Positions 51,816-60,272 of a stretch of DNA of 64,000 bases are shown here, piece after piece. The DNA is from Lacrimispora sphenoides (GTDB taxonomy: Bacteria > Bacillota > Clostridia > Lachnospirales > Lachnospiraceae). The first letter of the stretch is position 1. Each line of letters opens with the position of its first letter. A program made the translations under genes and the position numbers. The stretch spans positions 3,536,501 to 3,600,500 of the forward strand of contig NZ_FOIP01000001.1 of the NCBI RefSeq assembly GCF_900105215.1, written 5' to 3'. The notes under the pieces are model-generated. The model did not search any database. It worked only from the letters and a program-made list of their open reading frames with translations, and had not been told where the DNA came from.

Positions 51816-54139
51816 TAAAGGTTTACGGCATTGTACAAGGGGTTGGATTCCGGCCCCTTGTTTATCGTGCAGCCAAACAATACGGGATAAAGGGAACGGT
51901 CCGCAATGTGGGCGGCTATGTTGAGATCGTGGCACAGTCCAAAGAGGCAGTTCTTGGCCGGTTTCTATCTGACCTTACGGAAAACAAGAGGGGCGGCTAT
52001 GAAATCATAAAGATGGAAGCAGAGGAACTTCCCTTCGGGGAGTTTAAAGATTTTCTCATTATAAAGAGTGAGTCCAGTGCGGAAATATTCGTGATCCCGC
52101 CGGATCTTCCGGTTTGTCCGGAATGCATGAGAGAGCTTTCACAATCATCGGACAGAAGATATCAGAATCCCTTTATCAGCTGTATGTCCTGCGGTCCCAG
52201 ATATACCATAATGGAAGACCTGCCTTATGACAGAAACCGGACATCCATGGAGGACTTTCCTATGTGCGATGCCTGCCGGGAAGAATATACCTCACCGGAA
52301 AGCAGGCGTTTTCACGCACAGACCATTTCCTGCAATGACTGCGGCCCTTACTTAATCTATCAGGATAAGGAAAATGGCTTTCATGAACTGTCAGAAAGAG
52401 AAGCGTTTGAAAAGACGGTAAAAGTTCTGTCACAAGGAGGAATTGTTGCGGTTAAGGGGATCGGAGGCTTTCATCTGGTTTGTTCTCCTTTTTTGGAAGA
52501 AACCGTGAACCGGCTTCGAAAATTAAAGGGGAGGGAGGAAAAGCCATTTGCAATCATGTTCCCGGGAATTTCGGAGATAAGAAAGTTCTGTCTGGTCTCT
52601 GAGGAAGAAAAGACATTGCTGGAATCAAAAGCAAGGCCAATCGTGCTGCTATCCATGAAACAGGATCCTATGGCACCTTCCACGGGGAATGGAAGTCTTT
52701 ATTGCGGTGCTTTTCTGCCTTATACACCCCTCCAATATATGCTGACTGCAGAACTTGGGCCTCTTATCATGACGAGCGCCAATTTTTCCGGACAGCCTGT
52801 TATTCGGGAGGATGGCCCCATGCTGGCTCTCACATCCCCCTATTTAAGCGGAGTATTATATAATAAAAGAAGGATCGTCCGTTCCGTAGATGATTCTGTT
52901 GCCAAAATCATAGAGGGTAAGCCTCAGCTGATCCGAAGAAGCAGAGGCTATGTCCCTTACCCTGTTTTTCTTTCTCAGGAAGAAGGAAAGGAAAGTGGGA
53001 CTAACACCGGTATTTTTGCGGCGGGAGGAGATTTAAAGGCCGCCTTCTGCCTCTGCCAAAAAGGAAATGCAGTGGTATCCCAGTATTTTGGAGACCTGGA
53101 GGAAGAAACCGTGATGGAGGAATATCAAAGATCCTATAAAGATCTGACCAGGCTGTTACGAATGGCTCCAGGGTTAACGGTATGCGATCTCCATCCAAAC
53201 TACCACTCCGCTCGCTTTGCTAAAGCCCTGGGTCTCCCAGTTCTTAAGGTGCAGCACCACCATGCTCATATTGCGTCGGTCATGGCTGAGCACGATTTAA
53301 AGGGGCCTGTGATCGGAGTTGCTTTTGACGGGACAGGCTATGGAACGGATGGGAATATATGGGGCGGAGAGTTTCTTATCTGTGAAGGAAGTGGCTTCAT
53401 ACGGGCAGCCCATGTAAGCATGTTTCCCATTCTGGGAGGTGACGGGTCAATGAGGGATGCTAAGAAAACGGCGTCCTGTTTTCTGCTTCACGCAGGCCTT
53501 GAAGCTTACAACCAGGATGAGAGAATCCGTGTGATAAAAGCAGCCCTTGAGCATAACGTCAACAGGGTCTTTACTTCCAGCATGGGACGCCTGTTTGATG
53601 CGGCAGCGTCTGTTTTAAATATCGGCCATGAGAACCGTTATGAAGGGGAATGTGCCATATTGTTTGAAAAAGAGGCAGTGCTTGCAGAAAGAAAGGATAT
53701 AAAGCCGGCTGACTTATGTTTTGGCATAAAGGAAAAGGATGGGATCCTGGAATTAGATCCCCGTCCGGTTTTTGAGGCTCTTTGCACCATGAGAAATAAG
53801 GCAGAGACAGGTTCTCTGGCACTTGGCTTTCATCTTGCTCTGGCACAAGCCACAGCATCTGTGTGTGAAAGACTGGAGAGAAAATACTTAAGCAATACCG
53901 TAGCCTTAAGCGGCGGCGTTTTTCAGAATTCCCTGCTGACAGGGCATACGGTCAGGCTTTTAAAGGAAAAGGGATTTAACGTCTATTTGAACAGTGCGGT
54001 TCCTCCAAACGACGGGGGAGTGAGCCTGGGTCAGGCTTATCTGGGAAATAATTATTTAAAATCCGATCATATGGATTTGGAAAGGACAGGATGCCATGTG
54101 TGTAGCAGTACCGGGAAAAATAATTCAGATAAAAGGTGA
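51779..54139 (+). CDS. hypF: Carbamoyltransferase HypF
   Basis: 786 residues. Domains in order: acylphosphatase (YGIVQGVGFRPLVYRAAKQYGIKG, about 16-39), two zinc fingers (CPECMRELSQ..., CDACREEY and CNDCGPY), YrdC-like (GGIVAVKGIGGFHLVCS, GREEKPFAIMFP), and the Kae1-like domain (VQHHHAHIASVMAEH, GVAFDGTGYGTDGNIWGGEFL, LSGGVFQNSLLT). It makes the thiocyanate carried by HypE from carbamoyl phosphate. It overlaps hypB by 37 and hypC by 44 bases. Confidence 0.95.
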   Translation: MDCGKNKVITKIIKVYGIVQGVGFRPLVYRAAKQYGIKGTVRNVGGYVEIVAQSKEAVLGRFLSDLTENKRGGYEIIKMEAEELPFGEFKDFLIIKSESSAEIFVIPPDLPVCPECMRELSQSSDRRYQNPFISCMSCGPRYTIMEDLPYDRNRTSMEDFPMCDACREEYTSPESRRFHAQTISCNDCGPYLIYQDKENGFHELSEREAFEKTVKVLSQGGIVAVKGIGGFHLVCSPFLEETVNRLRKLKGREEKPFAIMFPGISEIRKFCLVSEEEKTLLESKARPIVLLSMKQDPMAPSTGNGSLYCGAFLPYTPLQYMLTAELGPLIMTSANFSGQPVIREDGPMLALTSPYLSGVLYNKRRIVRSVDDSVAKIIEGKPQLIRRSRGYVPYPVFLSQEEGKESGTNTGIFAAGGDLKAAFCLCQKGNAVVSQYFGDLEEETVMEEYQRSYKDLTRLLRMAPGLTVCDLHPNYHSARFAKALGLPVLKVQHHHAHIASVMAEHDLKGPVIGVAFDGTGYGTDGNIWGGEFLICEGSGFIRAAHVSMFPILGGDGSMRDAKKTASCFLLHAGLEAYNQDERIRVIKAALEHNVNRVFTSSMGRLFDAAASVLNIGHENRYEGECAILFEKEAVLAERKDIKPADLCFGIKEKDGILELDPRPVFEALCTMRNKAETGSLALGFHLALAQATASVCERLERKYLSNTVALSGGVFQNSLLTGHTVRLLKEKGFNVYLNSAVPPNDGGVSLGQAYLGNNYLKSDHMDLERTGCHVCSSTGKNNSDKR

Positions 54140-54311
54140 TTATGCAAAGGTCAATATTATGGACAACATTACCGATGCCAATATTAAGCTGGTGGATGCG
54201 AAAATAGGAGATTATGTTCTCATACATGCCGGCTGTGTTATTGATGTCTTAAAGGAAGACTTAGCCGAGGAAATTCTCACGATATTTTCCCAGCTTCAGG
54301 AGGAACAGTAG
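54096..54311 (+). CDS. hypC: Hydrogenase assembly chaperone HypC
   Basis: 71 residues. MCVAVPGKIIQIKGDYAKV is the family start with the essential C2, and GDYVLIHAGCVIDVLKEDLAEE is the second conserved block. It carries the Fe(CN)2CO unit with HypD to the large subunit. It begins inside hypF in another frame. Confidence 0.95.
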   Translation: MCVAVPGKIIQIKGDYAKVNIMDNITDANIKLVDAKIGDYVLIHAGCVIDVLKEDLAEEILTIFSQLQEEQ

Positions 54312-54314
54312 AAT

Positions 54315-55352
54315 ATGATCCACCAGGTGATAGATGAACTGAAAAATTATGACGGAAGGCCGGTAAAGATCATGGAAGTATGCGGGACCCATACGTCCAG
54401 CATCTTTAAAAACGGCATCCGTTCCATGATTTCTCCTAAGATCCAGCTGATTTCAGGACCAGGCTGTCCGGTCTGTGTCACCCCCTCCGCCTATATTGAT
54501 AAGCTGACGGAATACTCCCTAAAGGAGAACCATTGCGTGCTGACCTTTGGAGATATGATGAAAGTAAAAGGAAGCAAGATGACTCTGACTGAAGCAAAGG
54601 CGGCCGGAGGCAGGGTAAAGATCCTCTATTCTCCGCTTATGGCAGTTGCGGAAGCGGAACAAAACAGAGAGATCCAATATATCTTTGCTGCAGTTGGGTT
54701 TGAAACCACGGTTCCTGTTTATGCCCTGCTTCTTGAGGAAATCCGGCAGAAGAAACTGAATAATTTAAAACTCATGACCTCCTTAAAGACGATTGTACCG
54801 GCTCTTTCCTTTATCTGCGAAAATGAGAAAAACATTGACGGCTTTTTAAGCCCCGGACATGTCAGCGTAATCACCGGAAGTATCGCATACCGGGAGCTGG
54901 CAGACAGATACCGGAAGCCTTTTGTAATAGCAGGTTTTGAAGGGGAGCATATCCTAGCCGCTATATATGAGATCATGACCCAGATAAAGAAGCAGCGCTT
55001 TGAGGTGAAAAATTTGTATGCCAGCGCTGTGACGGAAGAGGGAAACCAGAAAGCAGCAGCTTTTATCAAAGAATATTTTGAAGCTGCGGATGGCTTTTGG
55101 CGAGGAATCGGAGTCATAGAAGGATCCGCTCTGAGACTAAAAGAAGAATACGGAGCCTATGATGCAGGAAGCGCGGAAGAAGAGCTCGAAGAGGATATGC
55201 CAATCGGCTGCAAGTGTACGGATGTAATACTCGGACGGATCAATCCGTCGGATTGCCCGTTGTTTAAGACCGCATGCAATCCGCTTCACGCGGTAGGCCC
55301 CTGTATGGTGTCTCCGGAAGGATCCTGCGGCATCTGGTATCAGAATTCATGA
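54315..55352 (+). CDS. hypD: Hydrogenase formation protein HypD
   Basis: 345 residues. The conserved cysteine blocks are MEVCGTHTSSIFKNGIRSMI, LISGPGCPVCVTPSAYID, and IGCKCTDVILGRINPSDCPLFKTACNPLHAVGPCMVSPEGSC, the last binding the 4Fe-4S cluster. It assembles Fe(CN)2CO with HypC and HypE. It begins three bases after the hypC stop and ends 23 bases before the hypE start. Confidence 0.95.
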   Translation: MIHQVIDELKNYDGRPVKIMEVCGTHTSSIFKNGIRSMISPKIQLISGPGCPVCVTPSAYIDKLTEYSLKENHCVLTFGDMMKVKGSKMTLTEAKAAGGRVKILYSPLMAVAEAEQNREIQYIFAAVGFETTVPVYALLLEEIRQKKLNNLKLMTSLKTIVPALSFICENEKNIDGFLSPGHVSVITGSIAYRELADRYRKPFVIAGFEGEHILAAIYEIMTQIKKQRFEVKNLYASAVTEEGNQKAAAFIKEYFEAADGFWRGIGVIEGSALRLKEEYGAYDAGSAEEELEEDMPIGCKCTDVILGRINPSDCPLFKTACNPLHAVGPCMVSPEGSCGIWYQNS

Positions 55353-55375
55353 TCATAAAAAGAGGAGGCAAAGCA

Positions 55376-56353
55376 ATGAAAATTGATATGTCCTACGGCA
55401 GCGGAGGAAAGCAGACCGGCAATCTCATCAATGAGGTATTCTTAAAACACTTTAATAATAAAACCATAAATAAACTGGAAGATGCCGCAGTATTAAATAT
55501 AAAGGGGAAAATAGCCTATACCACGGATTCCTTTGTAGTCACGCCCCTGTTTTTTAAAGGTGGAAATATCGGTAAGCTAGCGGTATGCGGGACCGTGAAC
55601 GACCTTTCCATGATGGGAGCTGTCCCCAGATTTCTGACTGCAGGGTTTATTATAGAAGAAGGTGCAGAGCTTGAGACCATCGAACAGATTGCCGCTTCCA
55701 TGGCCCTGGCAGCAAAAGAGGCAGGAGTTAGGATTGTAGCCGGTGATACAAAAGTGGTGGAAGGAAACGGCGGAATTTATATCAATACCTCCGGAATAGG
55801 AGAGATCCGAAAGGGAGGGATCAGCATCTCAAACTGCAAGCCAAAGGATGCCATTATTCTTTCCGGGAATCTGGGAGAGCATCACGCGGCCATTCTGTCT
55901 CACCGGATGGGGATAGAAAATCAGATCGCAAGTGATTGCGCTCCCCTCTACTCCATCGTAAAAAATCTACTTGACGAAAATATCCAGGTCCATTGTATGA
56001 GAGATGTTACCAGGGGAGGGCTTGCTACGGTCCTTAATGAGGCAGCAGACCAGTCGTCCTGTAAAGTGGAGATATGGGAGGAAGCTCTTCCGGTCAGCGC
56101 CCAGGTGAGAGGCTTCTGTGATATTCTTGGCCTGGATCCCCTCTACATGGCAAATGAGGGGAAAATGATAGCAGTTGTTCCAGGAAGCCAGGTGCAAAAG
56201 GCTTTACAGTCAGTTCAGAAAAGCAAATATGGAAAAAATGCCAGAATTATCGGAACTGTTTTGGAAGGCAGGGGCGTAACAATGAAAACCAGGCTGCAGG
56301 GAAGCAGAACCATTGATGTGTTATATGGAGAGGGCCTGCCCAGAATCTGCTAG
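55376..56353 (+). CDS. hypE: Hydrogenase maturation protein HypE
   Basis: 325 residues from ATG 55376, ten bases after AGAGGAGG. The open frame extends to 55274 inside hypD and is not used. DMSYGSGGKQTGNLI starts the family, AVCGTVNDLSMMGA and VAGDTKVVE follow, and the C-terminus is PRIC with the cysteine that carries the thiocarboxamide, then cyanide. It is the last gene of the hydrogenase operon. Confidence 0.95.
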   Translation: MKIDMSYGSGGKQTGNLINEVFLKHFNNKTINKLEDAAVLNIKGKIAYTTDSFVVTPLFFKGGNIGKLAVCGTVNDLSMMGAVPRFLTAGFIIEEGAELETIEQIAASMALAAKEAGVRIVAGDTKVVEGNGGIYINTSGIGEIRKGGISISNCKPKDAIILSGNLGEHHAAILSHRMGIENQIASDCAPLYSIVKNLLDENIQVHCMRDVTRGGLATVLNEAADQSSCKVEIWEEALPVSAQVRGFCDILGLDPLYMANEGKMIAVVPGSQVQKALQSVQKSKYGKNARIIGTVLEGRGVTMKTRLQGSRTIDVLYGEGLPRIC

Positions 56354-56463
56354 AGAAAATCGTGTTTTTGTATGTAATAATAGCCAAAAAACTGGATAAA
56401 ATGTGGCATTTGCAGGATTATGTCATATATTTATTATAGTTAAGTATGAAAGGAAATGCTAAT

Positions 56464-57033
56464 ATGGCTATTAAAATATTTATTGATCAAGGTCATAATC
56501 CTAGCGGCTTTTTTAACAGTGGGGCGGAGGCCAATGGTTTAAGCGAGTCTGAAATTAATTTTCAGGTTGGAATTTATCTGCAAGATTTGCTGAACAGTGA
56601 CCCAAGGTTTGAGGCGCGCGTATCAAGGCCGGAACCCAATACCGTATTAGGAACCAATAATACTACCAGTTTGGCGCAGAGAGTAGCTATGGCAAATGAT
56701 TGGCCGGCCGATTATTTTATCAGCATACATTGTAATGTGAATCCGAATCCAGCAATTAATGGTACGGAAGTATATATTTATCAATACTATACCCAGTCTC
56801 AGTGGCTGGCAGAACATGTTATGGAAGGTATAAACCAGGTGGCAGGAACGGCAAATAACGGGATCAGGGAAAATCCGGCTCTGTATGTATTAAGAAACAC
56901 AAACATGCCCTCTAACCTTGTTGAACTGGGGTATTTAAGTAACTTGTCGGATGCCGATAAGCTGCGTGATGATCAGTATGGATTTGCTTATGGCATTTTC
57001 TTAGGTCTTATGAGGTATTTTGGTTTTGCTTAA
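56464..57033 (+). CDS. N-acetylmuramoyl-L-alanine amidase (Amidase_3)
   Basis: About 189 residues from ATG 56464 behind AAAGGAAA (alternative ATG 56446). Zinc ligands fit the family: IDQGHNPSG with the first His, ESEINFQVG with Glu, and ISIHCNVNPN with the second His; VELGYLSN near 162 carries the catalytic Glu. There is no signal peptide or binding domain, so it may act in the mother cell or be released by lysis, as short clostridial amidases do in sporulation. It cleaves the amide between MurNAc and L-Ala. Confidence 0.9.
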   Translation: MAIKIFIDQGHNPSGFFNSGAEANGLSESEINFQVGIYLQDLLNSDPRFEARVSRPEPNTVLGTNNTTSLAQRVAMANDWPADYFISIHCNVNPNPAINGTEVYIYQYYTQSQWLAEHVMEGINQVAGTANNGIRENPALYVLRNTNMPSNLVELGYLSNLSDADKLRDDQYGFAYGIFLGLMRYFGFA

Positions 57034-57139
57034 GGTTATTAAACAGGCTGCTGCGATATGCTCCCTTTGCGGTAATTGGATGAGGAATCCGTCTATTTGC
57101 TGCAAGGAGGGCATTTTTCCGATAAAAGGCATGCGACTC

Positions 57140-58102
57140 TTACCTGCGGTGGGTAAGAATAAATTCCCTCTTTATCATCAGCAGTTTTTTTGTCTGTTTT
57201 AAAATATAGAACAGGATTGCCCTGGCCTCAAATTCTTCCCGGTTGGAAGGAAGCTCATGGCTTTTTAAATCCTGAAACAAAAGGTCTAAATTATTTAAAA
57301 GACCTTCAGCCGTATTTTCCCTGTGATACCCCTGTTCAATTCCTTCAAAAAGCAGTGCCACCTGTTTTGCCTGTCTGGGCAGGCAGGTGATGCTTTTAAT
57401 ATTTTCATAGATTTCCTGAAGCACCATGCTTTGCTGCTGGCGCATCTGGATATAATCCACTTCATAAGAATCCTTTTTCCAAAGGGCATTGTTGTAATTA
57501 TTAAGCGCGCATGTTCTTGCCAGGTCCAGGCTTTCCTTAAGCTGTATCAGACAATCCGGGTTATATCCGCTTTTATCTTCCTCCATCAGCCAGTGGGACA
57601 TGCGGCTTAAGATCCCCTTTATCTGTGAATCCACATCGTCTGCCAGTTTCTGAAATACTTTTTCCTTTTTCCGTAGATGCATATTGACCAGAACCCCAAC
57701 CGTAGTGCCGATCAGGAACAGGGCAATCTCATTTCCTATGAGAGGCGCAGACATGGACCGCTCGGACAGAAAATGAGTGATGAGGACAGAATCCATGGCA
57801 ATTGCTTCCCCCCAGTCCGCATACAGGCAAAGCAGGGCGAATAATAAAAGGTACCAGGCAAATGCAAAAAGAGTGAAACCCAAAAGACGGAAGGAAGCGG
57901 CAGCGAGTATTAACGCGCACACAAAGGCCAGCGTCCGGTTTCTGGCGCTTTTAATGGTTTCTCTCTTTGTATTCTGGATGCTGAGCACCGTGATGATGCC
58001 GGCCGTAGCAGAATATTTTAAACCAAGCTCAGCCGCAATGGTAATTGCCAACACAGCGGCAGCGGCAATTTTTATGCTTTTAATGATCTTTTCCTTTTCC
58101 AT
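57140..58102 (-). CDS. Aromatic acid exporter family protein (ArAE_1/ArAE_1_C)
   Basis: 320 residues. Six membrane helices occupy about 10-140 (KSIKIAAAAVLAITIAAELGL, LSIQNTKRETIKSARNRTLAF and the LADWGEAI-like middle), followed by a cytoplasmic helical domain (about 150-310) with VDYIQMRQQQSMVLQEIYENIKSI, the ArAE_1_C signature. Such proteins are predicted exporters of aromatic acids. Divergent from the DUF1456 gene; its ribosome-binding site is GAGGTAATAC. Confidence 0.87.
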   Translation of the reverse strand: MEKEKIIKSIKIAAAAVLAITIAAELGLKYSATAGIITVLSIQNTKRETIKSARNRTLAFVCALILAAASFRLLGFTLFAFAWYLLLFALLCLYADWGEAIAMDSVLITHFLSERSMSAPLIGNEIALFLIGTTVGVLVNMHLRKKEKVFQKLADDVDSQIKGILSRMSHWLMEEDKSGYNPDCLIQLKESLDLARTCALNNYNNALWKKDSYEVDYIQMRQQQSMVLQEIYENIKSITCLPRQAKQVALLFEGIEQGYHRENTAEGLLNNLDLLFQDLKSHELPSNREEFEARAILFYILKQTKKLLMIKREFILTHRR

Positions 58103-58252
58103 GTGTATTACCTCGTAAAAAGCAGTTCGTATTACCAGTATACCATATTTTTAAAAACATCCCATCAGAAAGATTGCTATTTCCTTCACAAATTAGTATA
58201 ATTCCTATATTGCAGTTTTCATGTAAAAATGTATTTCCTAAGGAGGAACCGT

Positions 58253-58771
58253 GTGGATAACAACGATATATTAATAAGATTGCGGTATGCGATGGATATT
58301 AAAGATTCTGATATGATTGAAATATTCAAACTGGGCGGAATCACAATTACAAAGGAAGGGGTCCGAAGACTTCTTGCAAAGCCTCAAGCCGATTTAATTG
58401 ATTCCGAAGCGCAAAAGGCAATTGTTGATAAAAACAGGGACATCTGCAATGATTTTACGCTGGAGTCCTTTTTAAACGGTTACATTATTTTTAAACGGGG
58501 AAAGCAGGAATCAAAACCGGGAGAGCCGGAAAAACAACTGTTCATGGTGAAGGATCACCGATCAGTCAATAATGTCCTGCTAAAGAAAATTAAAATTGCC
58601 TTATCCCTTACCGGTGATGACATGCTAGATATTTTTAAGTCTGTAGGAATCAATCTGTCCAACGGTGAATTAAGTGCACTTTTGCGAAGGGAAGGGCAGC
58701 GCAATTATAAGGAATGCCAGGACCGGTATGTCAGAAATTTCTTAAAGGGCCTTGCAATCAGATACAGATAG
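58253..58771 (+). CDS. DUF1456 family protein (YehS-like)
   Basis: 172 residues from GTG 58253, five bases after AGGAGGAA; upstream codons of the open frame lack a site. Two repeats of the DUF1456 unit are visible: NNDILIRLRYAMDIKDSDMIEIFKLGG near the start and NNVLLKKIKIALSLTGDDMLDIFKSVGINLS near 100-130. Function is unknown; a nucleic-acid role is sometimes suggested. Confidence 0.9.
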   Translation: MDNNDILIRLRYAMDIKDSDMIEIFKLGGITITKEGVRRLLAKPQADLIDSEAQKAIVDKNRDICNDFTLESFLNGYIIFKRGKQESKPGEPEKQLFMVKDHRSVNNVLLKKIKIALSLTGDDMLDIFKSVGINLSNGELSALLRREGQRNYKECQDRYVRNFLKGLAIRYR

Positions 58772-58799
58772 CCGGCAGAAGATACTGGAGGGGGGGGCC

Positions 58800-58980
58800 T
58801 TGCTTATTATTTTTTTTGTGTTATAATGTAATTAGACGTTAAATCTGAGCGTTGCAGAAGATTTGATGTTTCATGAACAATCATATAATTGACATGTAAA
58901 GAACCGTCTTTTTAAGAAGGGCTTTTAGTATTGTGCCAATGGCATGGATATGAAAAGCCCTTCTTTTTTTTGAAAGGAGG
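58800..58980 (+). promoter_or_regulatory. Promoter and attenuator-like leader before the KOW/CarD-like gene
   Basis: TTGCTT (58800-58805) and TATAAT (58822-58827) are 16 bases apart. In the leader AGACGTTAAATCT (58834-58846) can pair with AGATTTGATGTTT (58859-58871). A strong terminator follows: AAGAAGGGCTTTT (58914-58926) with AAAAGCCCTTCTT (58953-58965), inner TGCC/GGCA, and T-run to 58971. The ribosome-binding site AAAGGAGG begins only two bases after the T-run, so the gene's expression depends on read-through. The ligand or factor is unknown. Confidence 0.6.
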
Positions 58981-58986
58981 AATATT

Positions 58987-59766
58987 ATGCAGTTGGAAGG
59001 AATGGAAGTAAGTCATATGAAGTTCGGTGAAGGGAAGGTCATGGAGCTTGAGGAGAAATACATCACCATACTGTTCCCTCAGGGCGAAAAAAAGTTTTTG
59101 TATCCAAATTCCTTTAACAAATTTCTGACCCTCAAGGATAAGAAGGTGCAAACAGAAATGAACAATATGCTGAAGCTTATCATGGAGGAAGAAGAAAGCA
59201 GACGTGCGGAGGAGATTAGTGAGCAGGAACGTCTGGAGGAAATACAAAACTTGAAGATCCGTCCCGATTCCCAGGCGTCCTTTGGATTTGTAGAGAATAA
59301 CAAGGAACGTGTTTTTTCTACGTGGTCAGTCTATGCAGGTTCCTATCAGAGCGGAGCCTCCAAAGGAAAGCCCAAGCTTCCGGTAAGGCTTAAACTGAAT
59401 TCAGCCTGTCTCCTCACGGAATGCCCCAAGGGGGTGGCAGAAAAGAGGCGGCGTATCATAGGGGCCTTTATGCTGCAGGATAATTTTGAAAGCTCTGCTT
59501 GCAGAGATGGGATAATTCAAAGCCACGAAAAATTCAGGATTCAGCTGAATGATAAAGAAACTCTGTTCTACTGGGATTATTTTTCCGAAGGAGCGGAGAT
59601 TTCAAAATGGGGAAATGTAGAACTTAAATATTTTTCCAATATGATCATGCAAAAGATTCTTTTTGATATGCAAAATGGTCTGACTGATGCGGAGCGTCGG
59701 AAAGATGCAGAAGAATTTTACCAGTACTTCTGCCTGGTAAACAAGTTAAAGCCTTTGAACCAGTAG
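58987..59766 (+). CDS. Hypothetical protein with KOW/CarD-like N-terminal domain
   Basis: 259 residues. The first 55 (GMEVSHMKFGEGKVMELEEKYITILFPQGEKKFLYPNSF) resemble the small KOW or CarD-type barrel that binds RNA polymerase or nucleic acid. A charged coiled-coil segment of about 40 residues (MEEEESRRAEEISEQERLEE) follows, then an unknown domain with basic stretches (SKGKPKLPVRLKLN, AEKRRRIIGAF). I do not recognise the family. It has a terminator-containing leader and a small ORF follows. Confidence 0.7.
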   Translation: MQLEGMEVSHMKFGEGKVMELEEKYITILFPQGEKKFLYPNSFNKFLTLKDKKVQTEMNNMLKLIMEEEESRRAEEISEQERLEEIQNLKIRPDSQASFGFVENNKERVFSTWSVYAGSYQSGASKGKPKLPVRLKLNSACLLTECPKGVAEKRRRIIGAFMLQDNFESSACRDGIIQSHEKFRIQLNDKETLFYWDYFSEGAEISKWGNVELKYFSNMIMQKILFDMQNGLTDAERRKDAEEFYQYFCLVNKLKPLNQ

Positions 59767-59790
59767 AGAGATGGGGAAAGAAAAGGAGTG

Positions 59791-59856
59791 ATGCGTATGG
59801 AATATGAGCGGAACAGAAGAAAAGAATATGAAAAACGGAGGCTGCATATGTTTTAG
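59791..59856 (+). CDS. Possible 21-aa Arg-rich peptide
   Basis: ATG 59791 follows AAAAGGAGTG by a few bases and encodes MRMEYERNRRKEYEKRRLHMF, rich in Arg, Glu and Tyr. The stop lies inside the hairpin that forms the terminator before the RNHCP gene, so translation could affect termination. It may be a leader peptide or a chance ORF. Confidence 0.35.
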   Translation: MRMEYERNRRKEYEKRRLHMF

Positions 59857-59904
59857 TATGCGGCTCATTGTCATAGGATCATGAGACACCGCCTCCGTTT
59901 TTTT
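59831..59904 (+). terminator. Terminator between the KOW-like gene and the RNHCP gene
   Basis: AAAAACGGAGGC (59831-59842) pairs with GCCTCCGTTTTTTT (59891-59904) across a long loop that includes the end of the small ORF. The next ribosome-binding site GGAGG begins six bases later, suggesting attenuation. Confidence 0.7.
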
Positions 59905-59922
59905 AAATGGAGGCGATTTTTT

Positions 59923-60246
59923 ATGAAGAAAAGAATATTGAATACAGCATTCGTCTGTCATAATTGCAAAAGAGAGGTGCAGCCTTTACAAAACGGCAGC
60001 TACAGAAACCATTGCCCCTTTTGCCTGTTTTCTCTCCATGTAGATGGTGAAGTCCCTGGTGACAGAAAAAACAGCTGCAAGGGGCTTATGGAACCGACAG
60101 GGATCCGATATCATACGAAAAAGGGATTTCAATTGATCCACCGGTGTACCAGGTGCGGGACATACAGGCACAATGTCATTTGTGAAGGTAATTGCCAGCC
60201 AGATAATAGAGAATTAATTCAGGAACTTATGTATCTGATTACATAG
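59923..60246 (+). CDS. RNHCP domain zinc-binding protein
   Basis: 107 residues from ATG 59923, preceded by TGGAGGCG. The RNHCP motif is literal (YRNHCPFCLFSLHVD), with cysteine pairs CHNC, CPFC and CTRC-GT and a further CEGNC, a likely two-zinc ribbon. RNHCP proteins are uncharacterised and possibly bind nucleic acids. It is 15 bases upstream of the MgtC-like gene. Confidence 0.85.
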   Translation: MKKRILNTAFVCHNCKREVQPLQNGSYRNHCPFCLFSLHVDGEVPGDRKNSCKGLMEPTGIRYHTKKGFQLIHRCTRCGTYRHNVICEGNCQPDNRELIQELMYLIT

Positions 60247-60272
60247 AACGGGAGAGGTGATTGATTCATTAT

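Noticed and set aside
58880..58910. Second promoter inside the 58.9 kb leader (TTGACA near 58889)
   Set aside because: No credible -10 box follows at 16-18 bases, and the adjacent bases belong to the terminator hairpin.
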